The position numbers and the translations under genes are program-made. DNA of 44,763 bases from the NCBI GenBank assembly GCA_025936825.1, contig JAICSO010000031.1, positions 1-44,763 of the forward strand, read 5' to 3'. This stretch comes from Terriglobales bacterium (GTDB taxonomy: Bacteria > Acidobacteriota > Terriglobia > Terriglobales > Acidobacteriaceae). The stretch's first letter is position 1. Each line of letters starts with the position of its first letter. Positions 31,459-39,903 of this stretch are shown in pieces. The notes under the pieces were generated by a model. That model had not been told where the DNA came from and searched no databases. It saw only the letters and a list, made by a program, of their open reading frames with translations.

Positions 31459-31719
31459 CTAGGCTTTTCCCTCGGAAGTCTTGTTTTTGTGCGACTTGCA
31501 GCGGGTTGCAATTGCCGATCGGAGCTTGGTCTCGAGGTTTTCGGGAAGTTCGTAAAGCTTGGAATCGCGGTAGATCTCGATGGTCTTCTTGGTGGTGTCG
31601 CAAACTACATAGCAGTTGTGGCACCAAGCCAGATGCTCTTCGAGTTCAGATTTTGTGCCGGCGTCAATCACGCCGTCGAGGTAGTCGGTGAGTTCGTGGA
31701 GAAATTCAGAGCACTTCAC
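31459..31719 (-). CDS. Zinc-finger anti-sigma factor
   Basis: 86 aa. The zf-HC2 motif is present: CSEF at 3-6 and HLAWCHNC at 29-36 (H-x3-C-x2-C), as in ZAS-type anti-sigma factors. No membrane helix follows, so it would act in the cytoplasm. The start is GTG at 31719, overlapping the sigma stop codon (GTGA), so the pair is translationally coupled. It probably binds and restrains the ECF factor, with release on thiol oxidation or zinc loss as in related proteins. Confidence 0.88.
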   Translation of the reverse strand: MKCSEFLHELTDYLDGVIDAGTKSELEEHLAWCHNCYVVCDTTKKTIEIYRDSKLYELPENLETKLRSAIATRCKSHKNKTSEGKA

Positions 31720-32372
31720 TGGTTGCCATCTCCACTGACGGTTTTTTGCGATCCATTAGCTCGGTCTCGTCTTTGAAAGAATTTGTTCAGGCGCTCCCGC
31801 AATTGCAGGCGGGCCCGAAGCAGTCTTGACTTCACCGCCGGAATGCTCAAGCTCAGCGCCTCGGCAGTTTCTTCGGTCGAAAGCCCTTCTACGTCGCGCA
31901 ACACAAAAACCGTACGGAACGTGGCCGGAAGGCCGTGAATCGTGCGGTCCAGTATGTCCCGAAGTTCCGCCTGAGTGTATTGCTGTTCAGGGTTAGGACT
32001 CCAGTCGGCAACTTCGCGTGGAACCGAATCGTCCTCGGTCTTCACGTCCTCATCGAGTGAAACTGTGCGCTCCGGACGACGGCGCCGCAACTTCATCAGC
32101 GCCTCGTTGACTGCAATCCGAACCAGCCAAGTGTAAAACTTCGACTGTCCCTGGAACTGCTTCAGATTGGTGTACGCCTTAACGAACGCGTCCTGGACAA
32201 CGTCTTCGGCATCCTCGCGGTTCTGCGTAATGTGCTGCGCGATGCGGAAAACGTTGCGGTCGTAGCGGCGGACTAACTCTTCAAAAGCCGCGTCGTCTCC
32301 GGCTTTTGCCGCTTCAACCAGGGCCAGCTCATCACTGACCGGTTCACTCACCTTTGGTTGGATTGCGCCCAT
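31716..32372 (-). CDS. ECF sigma factor (RpoE-like) paired with a zinc-finger anti-sigma
   Basis: 218 aa, start ATG at 32372. Region 2: FEELVRRYDRNVFRIAQHIT and DAEDVVQDAFVKAYTNL; region 4: DRTIHGLPATFRTVFVLRDVEGLSTEETAEAL, AVKSRLLRARLQL. It is the third gene of a same-strand series: LPXTG-type protein, sortase, sigma, anti-sigma. The gap to the sortase gene is 58 bp. It lacks the Cys tail seen in the other ECF factor at 22408. No TGTAAC-N17-CTCTAT site is found upstream. Confidence 0.94.
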   Translation of the reverse strand: MGAIQPKVSEPVSDELALVEAAKAGDDAAFEELVRRYDRNVFRIAQHITQNREDAEDVVQDAFVKAYTNLKQFQGQSKFYTWLVRIAVNEALMKLRRRRPERTVSLDEDVKTEDDSVPREVADWSPNPEQQYTQAELRDILDRTIHGLPATFRTVFVLRDVEGLSTEETAEALSLSIPAVKSRLLRARLQLRERLNKFFQRRDRANGSQKTVSGDGNQ

Positions 32373-32430
32373 TGGTCATTCGATGCAGGAATTTTCGCAG
32401 CTAAGTGGTAAGGTTACCTGGATCGATGAG

Positions 32431-33150
32431 CTATTTTACCGGGGATGCGGGGATGGCGCCACCTATCGGTCCTATGGCGGCCCGGGCGCCTTCGCCTGCG
32501 CGCACCCAAGGCATGGTTGCCACTACAACCAGCCTTTCCGGCGCTGGGCCGATCGCATGCGTGGGATAGCAGGTAATAAGCGTTAATTCAGCCTTGTCGC
32601 TAGACTTCAGCACCGATAAGTCATTCGGTTGGACGATCTTCCTGGCGCTCACTCTGTACCGGAAGCGGTGTCCATCGCGAACCACGTAAATGTCGTCTCC
32701 TGGACGTAGCTTGTGCAGCTTGCGGAAGAAGGTATCGCGATGGCCGGCAATGACCGCGTTCCCGGGCATGCCCGGTTCAACGGAATTCTCCATGTGACCC
32801 GGCCCAAGCAGCAATGAATCTGAGCCCACCCCCTCCAGCACCACGTCTTCAAGCTTGATACGGGGGATCCAGAGCTTGGTCATGCCCGCTCGGGCAGTGA
32901 GTTGCTCATTCCATTGTTTCAGCAGGGAACGCTGTTTCCAGTACATCCACGAATAAGTGCCGAGAACCCCACTGCAGAGAACTCCACCGGCGACGATCAG
33001 CAGGTACGCTAGAATCTGGCGCCGGTTCGCCAGCAACTTAGGTTTGATGAGGAATTCGTTTGGACGCCATGATCCAGCTTTCAGGATCAGTTTCGAGCGG
33101 CCTGGACGAGGGCGACTTCTACCCGAGGGCTTGGTCCGGAGGACCTGCAT
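32431..33150 (-). CDS. Class D-like sortase
   Basis: 239 aa from the ATG at 33150; a GTG at 33156 overlapping the upstream stop (TAGTG) would add two residues. A basic N-terminal tail is followed by one membrane helix (about 46-68) and a sortase domain. The catalytic triad is complete: His137 in AGHRDTFF, Cys194 in TLITCYP and Arg206 in APERLVV. Sortases cleave an LPXTG-like motif and join the protein to an amine. The gene directly upstream encodes a protein with just such a motif, so this is a dedicated sortase-substrate pair. In a diderm cell the acceptor is unknown. Confidence 0.93.
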   Translation of the reverse strand: MQVLRTKPSGRSRPRPGRSKLILKAGSWRPNEFLIKPKLLANRRQILAYLLIVAGGVLCSGVLGTYSWMYWKQRSLLKQWNEQLTARAGMTKLWIPRIKLEDVVLEGVGSDSLLLGPGHMENSVEPGMPGNAVIAGHRDTFFRKLHKLRPGDDIYVVRDGHRFRYRVSARKIVQPNDLSVLKSSDKAELTLITCYPTHAIGPAPERLVVVATMPWVRAGEGARAAIGPIGGAIPASPVK

Positions 33151-33155
33151 AAACA

Positions 33156-33536
33156 CTACCGGCGCGCAAAAAGGCCAGCAACAAGTGAACCTAAACCTAT
33201 TAAACCGAGCAGTGGCAAGATTGTCGAAGTTTGCGGCAATTGGCCATTGGGCGTTGCCGGGTCGTTCGACGTCGAATTTTCGATGGTACGGTTCGGGCTT
33301 GCCGTTGTCGGGGTGGACGATGAATCGCGGGCAGCCGGTGCGCTCTGGGCGGAACTGCTCGGAGTGCCTTGCTGGGCCGCAGGGTTGCGAGTCGAATTCT
33401 GAGTGCTGGTCTGTGTGACAGCAGTCGAGGACGACGCCGCGCTGGGGGACGCTGCGCTAGTCGAATGGTCTTGCGCAAACAACCCAAGCGAGGCAGCAGC
33501 CAAGATGGCCGTGAGGAACACTCCTACTCTGGTCAT
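33156..33536 (-). CDS. Secreted Ser/Thr-rich protein with LPXTG-type sorting signal
   Basis: 126 aa from the ATG at 33536 with GGAGG 5 bases upstream. Residues 1-21 are a signal peptide. Residues about 22-98 are almost only Ser, Thr, Ala, Pro, Asn and Gln, a disordered stalk with no globular domain. The C-terminus has LPQTS at 100-104, a hydrophobic helix (ILPLLGLIGLGSLVAGLF) and a final RR: a textbook sortase sorting signal. Its stop codon overlaps the possible GTG start of the sortase gene. The protein is so small that it may be a surface spacer or a marker rather than an enzyme. Confidence 0.85.
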   Translation of the reverse strand: MTRVGVFLTAILAAASLGLFAQDHSTSAASPSAASSSTAVTQTSTQNSTRNPAAQQGTPSSSAQSAPAARDSSSTPTTASPNRTIENSTSNDPATPNGQLPQTSTILPLLGLIGLGSLVAGLFARR

Positions 33537-33670
33537 GCAAGCCTCCAAGCTTTGGTTATTTCCAAGCTAAGCGGCTGCTGTGGCAATAGCTATCCGGTGA
33601 TCGCCGTAAGCGGAGCAGAAGGTTCAGGTAAGACCCTTAGGTGTGTAGCTGACCCATTCGCCTCCTTCGC

Positions 33671-33780
33671 CGTCGCTCAGTCGCTCAGGGCAGGCTCCAT
33701 TCGCGCTCTCTGCGTCGCTCAGTCGCTCAGGGCAGGCTCCATTCGCGCTCTCTGCGTCGCTCAGTCGCTCAGGGCAGGCT
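33671..33780. repeat. 42-bp tandem repeat, about 2.6 copies
   Basis: A 42-bp unit beginning CGTCGCTCAGTCGCTCAGGG starts at 33671, 33713 and 33755; the first two copies are nearly identical and the third is cut short at CAGGCT. Each unit itself holds CGCTCAG twice. It lies in the 440-bp gap between the LPXTG gene and the debranching-enzyme gene and is not part of a credible gene. Confidence 0.9.
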
Positions 33781-33879
33781 GTTCGTTGGCGCACTCTGCA
33801 CAGCGCGGGCCGCCTTACTCCAGCCTCTCTGGATTTAATTGCGTCCCGAACGCCCGCGTTCTTCTCAGGGGCGGAGGGA

Positions 33880-33961
33880 TCTCGCGTGAAGGATCCCAGC
33901 AATGTAAGTGCTCCGCGCCAGATGCCTCCATCGGCTCAACAGCGCCGATGCTCGGGATGAC
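33880..33961. repeat. Right half of a palindromic spacer element
   Basis: GAGGGATCTCGCGTG at about 33885 and GCGCCAGATGCCTCCATCGG near 33915 match the inner parts of the element at 30812-30986, and the end CTCGGGATGACG (33953 onward) matches its right end. A clear left end is not visible; the 42-bp repeat array may have disrupted it. Confidence 0.7.
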
Positions 33962-33974
33962 GCAAACGGGGAAC

Positions 33975-36137
33975 CTAGAGCGTCGCCACCACTTCCACGT
34001 CGCCCTGCTTTTCTAGCACTTGCACCCGCACAGTCTCATACTCCCGTTCAAACAGCAGATCAACGGACGCCTCACCAACGCGCAGTCCTCGAATGGATAA
34101 ATGCGGAATCCCTTCCGGCAGAGCAGGGCGGGTGAATACAACCCGATTGTGCGCGCCCTGAACGGTTAATCCCAAGCATGACTGAATGAGCAAGAATGGC
34201 GCTGCCGCCGCCCATGCCTGGGGAGCACAAGCCACCGGATATAACGTTGGGCCCTCACCTTCGCGTCGCTCAAGCCCGCAGAAGAGTTCCGGCAAGCGAT
34301 GCAGTTCCAGATTGCTGCTGACGTCCATCAAGGCAAGAAGAATCTTGCCGGCGAAGTTCTTGAACCCATAGCGCGCCAGGCCCGCGGCGATCATTGCATT
34401 GTCATGCGGCCACACGGATCCGTTGTGATACGAGAGCGGATTGTAGCGAGCCTCACCAGTGGCGAGGGTGCGGATTCCCCAACCGCTGTAGAAGTCCTCC
34501 GCAAAGAGCGTCTGTGCCAGCGCCCTGCCGCGCTCATTGCGCGCAATGCCAGAAAACAAACAGTGTCCGGCGTTCGACGCGCGAACCTTGCATGCGCGCT
34601 TCTTGCCGTCCAGCGCCAATGCATAGATATCCAGTTCGTTGCACCAGAAGGCGTCCTCGAACTTGTCACGAAATTCGGCCGACTCTTTCTCCAACTGAGC
34701 GGCAGTTGTGCTGTCTCCGAGCATTGCGCTGAGGCGCGCCGCGGCGAGTTTTGCCGCGTACACATAGCCTTGCACCTCGCATAACGCAATGGGCGGCTCG
34801 GCAATCGTGCCGTCGGAATGAAAAACCGAATCGTTCGAATCCTTCCATCCCTGCTGCACCAGACCTTTATTTCCGTGCGCGGCATATTCAACGAACCCGT
34901 CGCCATCCATGTCGCCGTAATTGTCCATCCAGTCGAGAGCGGCGCGAATGTTGGGCCAAATTTGCTGGATGAGCGCCCGGTCGCCGGTGCGCTCGTAGTA
35001 CGAGCCCGCGAGCATGACAAACAGCGGTGTGGCATCGACAGTTCCGTAATATTTTGCGAAGGGAATCTCGTGCAGGTTTGCCATTTCACCATGGCGCAGC
35101 TCGTGCAGGATTTTTCCCGGCTCAGCTTCGTTCTTAGGATTAACCTCAATCGCCTGCGTGCTGGCGAGATACTCTAATACGCCTTTTGCGAGCTGGGGCT
35201 GCACCCACAGCATCTCCATTGCAGTGATAATGCCGTCCCGGCCAAATACTGTGCTGAACCACGGCACCCCCGCGTACGGATAATTCGTCTCCGGATTACC
35301 GATCGTCATCATCTGCACGTCTGCGCTGGAGCGACGAATCCAGTCATTGAAACGCGAATTGGAACTTGCCACCTGCGGCAGGCTGCGGGTCAGCGTCTTC
35401 ATTTCGGTCTCAGCACGCCGAGCAGCTTGGGAGTAGCTGTACTCCTTTGAAGGCCTGGCTTCTCCTTCGCAGGTCATCTCGAACGAAATTGTCAGCTCGC
35501 CTTTGGGCTTCAATTCAAAGTGGAAGTCCATCTCTTTGTCGTTAATGTTCGTGGGAGTGGGCTGGCAATGAATACGGGTCCGGCGCGTGATCCGATCGAG
35601 GCCCTCGCAACAGAGCACCAGCGCGTCTCGCGAAATCTCCGGCTCCAGGATGCGTCCGGCATGCTCGCGCGTCATGCCGCGCACCTCAAAAATGTCGTGG
35701 AAGTCGGCAGAGAAACAGACATTCAGTGGCACCGACAGAGTGTCCATTCTGTAGTTCACGAATTTGAGCTCCTCGTAACAGGAGTTCTGCCAGAGAAACC
35801 GTGAACGAAGTATGTGCAGCGTTCCACGGTGGATAACGACCTTACCGCCTCGCGATACATCGAGGTTGGCGAGGTCTGCGGTGAAAAGGAAGTTGTTGGG
35901 CTCGATCATCGAGCTCAGCAGGAGAGGGCGCTCTTTCCATAACCGTATATGCATCTCGGAAAGATGCCGTGTGCCGTTGTAGAAAACCCCTTGTTCACCG
36001 AGGCCCTGATGGCGTATATCGCCCAGCCTGTCAAAGACAGCAAACATTGCGCCATATTTGAGTACTCGCGCGCGGTCTTCGGTGGGGGCTGCTTTGGTCG
36101 CTATGTAGTACTGCTGGGAGACGTTAACTTCATCCAA
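33975..36137 (-). CDS. Amylo-alpha-1,6-glucosidase-like glycogen debranching enzyme
   Basis: 720 aa. The N-terminal third is the beta-sandwich domain of bacterial debranching-like proteins (GVFYNGTRHLSEMHI, LLSSMIEPNN). The C-terminal two thirds are an (alpha/alpha)6 barrel: YPYAGVPWFSTVFGRDGIITAMEMLW, ALDWMDNYGDMDGDGFVEY, CEVQGYVYAAKLAAARL, GWGIRTLA and YNPLSYHNGSVWPHDNAMIAAG, with acid residues in the expected places. It is expected to cut alpha-1,6 or related glucosidic links in the cytoplasm. The start is TTG at 36137, supported by GGAG 7 bases upstream; the next ATG is 30 codons in. It overlaps the end of the GT4 gene by 37 bp, so the two are one unit. Confidence 0.9.
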   Translation of the reverse strand: MDEVNVSQQYYIATKAAPTEDRARVLKYGAMFAVFDRLGDIRHQGLGEQGVFYNGTRHLSEMHIRLWKERPLLLSSMIEPNNFLFTADLANLDVSRGGKVVIHRGTLHILRSRFLWQNSCYEELKFVNYRMDTLSVPLNVCFSADFHDIFEVRGMTREHAGRILEPEISRDALVLCCEGLDRITRRTRIHCQPTPTNINDKEMDFHFELKPKGELTISFEMTCEGEARPSKEYSYSQAARRAETEMKTLTRSLPQVASSNSRFNDWIRRSSADVQMMTIGNPETNYPYAGVPWFSTVFGRDGIITAMEMLWVQPQLAKGVLEYLASTQAIEVNPKNEAEPGKILHELRHGEMANLHEIPFAKYYGTVDATPLFVMLAGSYYERTGDRALIQQIWPNIRAALDWMDNYGDMDGDGFVEYAAHGNKGLVQQGWKDSNDSVFHSDGTIAEPPIALCEVQGYVYAAKLAAARLSAMLGDSTTAAQLEKESAEFRDKFEDAFWCNELDIYALALDGKKRACKVRASNAGHCLFSGIARNERGRALAQTLFAEDFYSGWGIRTLATGEARYNPLSYHNGSVWPHDNAMIAAGLARYGFKNFAGKILLALMDVSSNLELHRLPELFCGLERREGEGPTLYPVACAPQAWAAAAPFLLIQSCLGLTVQGAHNRVVFTRPALPEGIPHLSIRGLRVGEASVDLLFEREYETVRVQVLEKQGDVEVVATL

Positions 36138-37192
36138 TTCAGAGCTCCATTGGCGACTGTGAGCGGGGTCTTCTTCAGCATGCGCTCATAGATTCGCAGA
36201 TAGTCCTGGGTCATGCGGGCAGCCGTGAATCGCTGCTCGAAGTATTTCCGGATCTTCTTGCGGTCGAGTCTATCGACCTTCTTCACTGCCTCGACGGCGC
36301 CATCGAGATCGGAAACTACGTAACCTGAGACACCGTCCTGCATGACTTCCGGCACAGATCCGAAAGGATACGCGATAACAGGCGTGCCGCACGCCATTGC
36401 CTCGATCATGACGATGCCGAATGGCTCAGGCCAGCAGATCGGGAACAGCAGCGCCACTGCCTCGCCCAGGAACTTATTCTTTTCCGGGTAGCCGATCTCT
36501 CCCAGAAACTCGACATCTTTCGAATCCAACGCGGGCTTGATGCACGTATCGAAGTATTCCTGGTCCGCTTTGTCGATTTTGGCTGCAACCTTGAGCGGCA
36601 TGCCAAGTCTCTTGGCGATGTCGATCGCTTTATCCAAACCCTTTTCCGGCGAAGTCCTTCCTAAAAACGCCAGGTACTTTCCCGGCTTGGTATACAGCTT
36701 GTAAGTTTCCGGTGGAAAGCCGTGGTACGCCGTTCCTTGCCAATTGAGATGCGGCAGCGGATCGCGCTGCGCGTTGGAAATCGAAATTACCGGCATGTGC
36801 GAGTAGATCTCGTACAACGGCACGAGATCCGGGATATCCAGGCGGCCGTGCAGAGTGGTCACGCTCTGGTACTCTTCGCGCGAGCTGATCGGAAAGTGCA
36901 GGTAGTCCGTATGAAAATGGATCAGGTCGAACTCTTCTTTTTCCTGCAGAACTTTTTCGAGCTGCACGAAGTGATGAGCCATCTGATCGATGCAATCCGT
37001 AGACAGCCGCAGTGACTCAGGTGAGCAGGGAACCAGGCGAGCGGTCGTCATTGAGTCCCCGCTCGCAAAAAGCGTGACTTCATGGCCGAGACGCACCAAC
37101 TCCTCTGTCAGCCAGGAAACAACCCTCTCCGTGCCACCGTAGGTTTTCGGAGGGACACTCTCGTACAACGGCGCAACCTGTGCAATTCTCAT
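36101..37192 (-). CDS. Glycosyltransferase family 4
   Basis: 363 aa, start ATG at 37192. GT-B fold: N-terminal Gly-rich loop KTYGGTERVV, middle GRTSPEKGLDKAIDIAKRL, and the C-terminal nucleotide-sugar site PEPFGIVMIEAMACGTPVIAYPFGSVPEVMQDGVSGYVV with the E-x7-E motif. It transfers a sugar from an activated donor with retention. Linkage to a debranching-type enzyme suggests a maltosaccharide or trehalose-like glucan, but the donor and acceptor cannot be read here. Confidence 0.93.
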   Translation of the reverse strand: MRIAQVAPLYESVPPKTYGGTERVVSWLTEELVRLGHEVTLFASGDSMTTARLVPCSPESLRLSTDCIDQMAHHFVQLEKVLQEKEEFDLIHFHTDYLHFPISSREEYQSVTTLHGRLDIPDLVPLYEIYSHMPVISISNAQRDPLPHLNWQGTAYHGFPPETYKLYTKPGKYLAFLGRTSPEKGLDKAIDIAKRLGMPLKVAAKIDKADQEYFDTCIKPALDSKDVEFLGEIGYPEKNKFLGEAVALLFPICWPEPFGIVMIEAMACGTPVIAYPFGSVPEVMQDGVSGYVVSDLDGAVEAVKKVDRLDRKKIRKYFEQRFTAARMTQDYLRIYERMLKKTPLTVANGALNWMKLTSPSSTT

Positions 37193-37532
37193 GAAATTGT
37201 CCTTGGTCGAGCTGTTTTACCTCGCCCTTCCGGAATCGCTAGCACCACACGAACCGAAAGAGGCACAGGGCGTGCTCAGTACAGTGGAGGCTCCGAAGAA
37301 CGGCCGACAAAACTCCACGAAGTTGGGCGCAACTATCGTCACATCAACAGTTTAGCGGGATGGCGGTGGATTTGCCATCGGGTCCATCCTGTAGGTGCGG
37401 CTACGACGATTCCGAGAGTGCACTAAGAATTGGTTCGGTGGAAAACGCTGGAGAGTTCTTTTAATTCAGGCCATGCGCCTTTATCACATTTTGCGTGTTG
37501 CTAAGGTGTTTTCATGCTCCTCATTCCATTTG
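37193..37532. other. Gene-free spacer upstream of the GT4 gene
   Basis: No convincing gene on either strand. It must contain the promoter of the GT4-debranching operon. I see no riboswitch or strong hairpin. The distal end merges into the palindromic element at 37533. Confidence 0.5.
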
Positions 37533-37645
37533 GTCATCTCGAACGTCGGAGTAGTTCAGCCGACGGAGGTATCTCGCGTGTGTCACTTGGGTCTCATGTT
37601 GCTGCGCGGGTATTCCATGTCCCGCTGGTGAAAACGCGAGATGAC
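37533..37645. repeat. Palindromic spacer element (GTCATCCCGAG family)
   Basis: Ends GTCATCTCG (37533-37541) and CGAGATGAC (37637-37645) are perfect inverted repeats. A left hairpin is formed by CGTCGG and CCGACG around 37543-37565, followed by GGAGGTATCTCGCGTG, as in the elements near 30.8 and 33.9 kb. No ORF is inside. Confidence 0.85.
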
Positions 37646-37683
37646 GCAAGAGGAACGCAGTCATTTCGGAAATAGTCGGGGTT

Positions 37684-38811
37684 CTACCAAACGCCCTTAT
37701 CGCTTCCAGTAAGCCGATACGCCACCAGCGCCGACACTGCCAACGGCGGCAACAAAGGAAGGCGAGACATGGCCCGGAAATCCCGGTGCAGGCTGGCGTT
37801 CAACAACTGCGATCCGTACAATCCCGCGGCAGGGCGCATGGGAACGCGTAAGAACTTGTTCTTAAACTGAACCGATAGATCCGGTGAATAGGCGCTCTCG
37901 ATCACCTCACGTGGCAGGCTCACGTTCCCGCCATACTGCTTCACGTATCCCGCCACGATCACCAGGAAGCTCGCCACGCCTGGCCAGATGCCGCCGGATT
38001 CAGCGCCTCGCCGCAACTCAGCGAAGTCCACCGCTCCGCTCTGAAGCAGGGCGGCCATATCTGCCATGTCACATAGGCGGAAGTAGAAGTGCCGGTACAT
38101 GCGCTGCAAGGTCGATATCAAAATGCGCTCTTCAGGTCCCGCAACCGGGAACGTGCGGCCATTCACGGTCCTTTGCACGCTGCGCTCGAGCACCCGTTGC
38201 GCAAGTTGTCTCTGCTCTCCGGTCTGGCCGAGATACTGGACGTGGATTTCGACCAACTCTTTCAATCCGGGGACTTCGAAGTTCCACTTATTCGCGAGGC
38301 GGTCTCCCCAGCTTCGTGGCTCCAGCTTTGCGTGTAGCTTCTCCTGCATCACGCGGACTACCTGATCGGGCGCCCCGCTGGTGTAGAGGTCAAGATCGCT
38401 GCCCAGGTCAGGCCAATGGTCGAGCGACTTGATGACGCTAACCGGGCATCCCGATGATTGCAGTGCCTGCACGATGGCGTAGAGCCATTCCACGGCTCGG
38501 CCGATCCGGCTATTTTCGGCCTCGATGGCCGCCTCGCACCATTCCTGCACCTGCTTCTTCTGCTGTTGGATTGCTAGCCACTCGAGCACCCGCAGCGCGC
38601 GCACCGTGACGTGATGTGTGTCAGCGAGCTCCACGAATTCCCGAAACTGCTCTTCGTTGAAACCGGCGACTCTGTCCAACTGCGGCGTGAGGTGCTCCAG
38701 ATCCGTTCGAGGTTCGGCGTAGTCGCCGCGGTAACCCTGAATTACCAGCGTGGACAGCAGGGAAATATTCGCGTTATCAGTTCCGGAAGATTGGGTCGAT
38801 GATTGGGTCAT
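37684..38811 (-). CDS. Nucleotidyltransferase-fold family protein
   Basis: 375 aa, start ATG at 38811. The key segment is VSVIKSLDHWPDLGSDLDLYT: the G-S-D-x-D pattern of the nucleotidyltransferase fold, as in the uncharacterised nucleotidyltransferase_5-like families often found in polysaccharide loci. The rest is helical and the C-terminal part is hydrophobic-rich (WPGVASFLVIVAGYV). The substrate is unknown. It is the last gene of a minus-strand series beginning at 44166, after a gap of 63 bp from the GH99-like gene. Confidence 0.8.
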   Translation of the reverse strand: MTQSSTQSSGTDNANISLLSTLVIQGYRGDYAEPRTDLEHLTPQLDRVAGFNEEQFREFVELADTHHVTVRALRVLEWLAIQQQKKQVQEWCEAAIEAENSRIGRAVEWLYAIVQALQSSGCPVSVIKSLDHWPDLGSDLDLYTSGAPDQVVRVMQEKLHAKLEPRSWGDRLANKWNFEVPGLKELVEIHVQYLGQTGEQRQLAQRVLERSVQRTVNGRTFPVAGPEERILISTLQRMYRHFYFRLCDMADMAALLQSGAVDFAELRRGAESGGIWPGVASFLVIVAGYVKQYGGNVSLPREVIESAYSPDLSVQFKNKFLRVPMRPAAGLYGSQLLNASLHRDFRAMSRLPLLPPLAVSALVAYRLTGSDKGVW

Positions 38812-38874
38812 AAGAATTTAGGTGCTCCTCGGGCGAGCAATTCTGTTCGATGTTGGTGCAGCAGAACGGGTTGG

Positions 38875-39858
38875 TCAGCGTGATGCCGTCTCGGTAATCG
38901 GCCGGTTGCCGTTGCAATCGGAAACGCCTGTCTCGATCTGCGTGCCTTCCTCGTAGTCGTTCCACGTGGCGATCAGGAGAAAAGGCATGGGATGGTCCGG
39001 ATTGTCGTACTGGTGAAACAGCTTCAGCGTGTCTTCGAAGGTCGCGCCGCAGCGACGGTCCATGTGCCGATTCAGGCTCCACGACGCCCTCGTATCGTTG
39101 AAGCCGGGCCACACGCCACCCACCATGATCTTGCCCGGATGATCGCTCGCCTTCTTGTAAAAACGTTCGAGGTACTCTTTTCCCCAGTCGCGGCCGTGTG
39201 GGTCCCAGTGCTCGCCGGGATGGATCCACGCGTAAAGGCCATCGAAATCGTTCATGTACTTCGCGGGAGGATCGTCCTTGTAAAGCAGAATGGGTGGTCG
39301 GTCCCACTGATTCACCGCCGCACGCACGCGGTCCCAATCGGTATTTCCGCGTTTCGGGAAAATGAAGATCACCGGCCGCCCGTTGTATGTGACGTACCAC
39401 TCATGCCCCGGCGCATTGGGTCCGATATACGCGCGATAGGCTTTGTCGAACGCTTCTAGCGCATCTTCGGTCGCGTGGCCATTGTCCTCCTGCGTCTCGT
39501 CGTACATCAGGCAAATATGAAAATGCTCCTCGGCTGAAACCTGCTGAAGAATGGCATAGCTGCGATCTTCAAAAGGACGCCGCTCGCCGTACCAATCCAC
39601 CGCAAAGGCGTAGATCCCCATCTCCTTCGCCTTCTGGACTTGCTTGCGAAGGACGGCGGGATCCTGTGTCGAGTATCCCACGTTGATGTGATCGCGATCT
39701 CCAAACCACGGTTGGTAATCGGCTAGGATGCGCGGGCCCTGCTCCACGCCTCGCGTTGCCTGGGCGAGCGATTCGCGCACAGACGTGTTGTGGCTGCAGG
39801 CGCTGGTCACCAGCGCAAAGCCGACGAGGATCAACACACCTGTGTGCAGGAATCGCAT
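38875..39858 (-). CDS. GH99-like (WbsX/endo-mannosidase-type) exported lipoprotein
   Basis: 327 aa from the ATG at 39858; an ATG at 39888 would give 337 aa, and neither has a strong ribosome site. I prefer the shorter because it begins a proper signal peptide (RFLHTGVLILVGFALVTSAC) ending in a plausible lipobox Cys. The mature part is a TIM-barrel of the GH99-like group: ILADYQPWFGD, MGIYAFAVDWYGERRPFED, HICLMYDETQED, RPVIFIFPKRGN, and WNDYEEGTQIE near the end. Relatives act on alpha-mannans or are found in O-antigen and capsule loci. Likely anchored in the periplasm. The 183-aa gene lies 45 bp upstream. Confidence 0.88.
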   Translation of the reverse strand: MRFLHTGVLILVGFALVTSACSHNTSVRESLAQATRGVEQGPRILADYQPWFGDRDHINVGYSTQDPAVLRKQVQKAKEMGIYAFAVDWYGERRPFEDRSYAILQQVSAEEHFHICLMYDETQEDNGHATEDALEAFDKAYRAYIGPNAPGHEWYVTYNGRPVIFIFPKRGNTDWDRVRAAVNQWDRPPILLYKDDPPAKYMNDFDGLYAWIHPGEHWDPHGRDWGKEYLERFYKKASDHPGKIMVGGVWPGFNDTRASWSLNRHMDRRCGATFEDTLKLFHQYDNPDHPMPFLLIATWNDYEEGTQIETGVSDCNGNRPITETASR

Positions 39859-39903
39859 ACGGAGTTCTGGGAAGTTTGGATGCGGCATTTCGGACGCGAG
39901 TGG

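Noticed and set aside
33369-34016. 215-codon plus-strand ORF
   Set aside because: It reads through the 42-bp repeats and a palindromic element; no start site or domain supports it.
38777-39400. 207-codon minus-strand ORF
   Set aside because: Different frame of the GH99-like gene, with no signal peptide or motifs.
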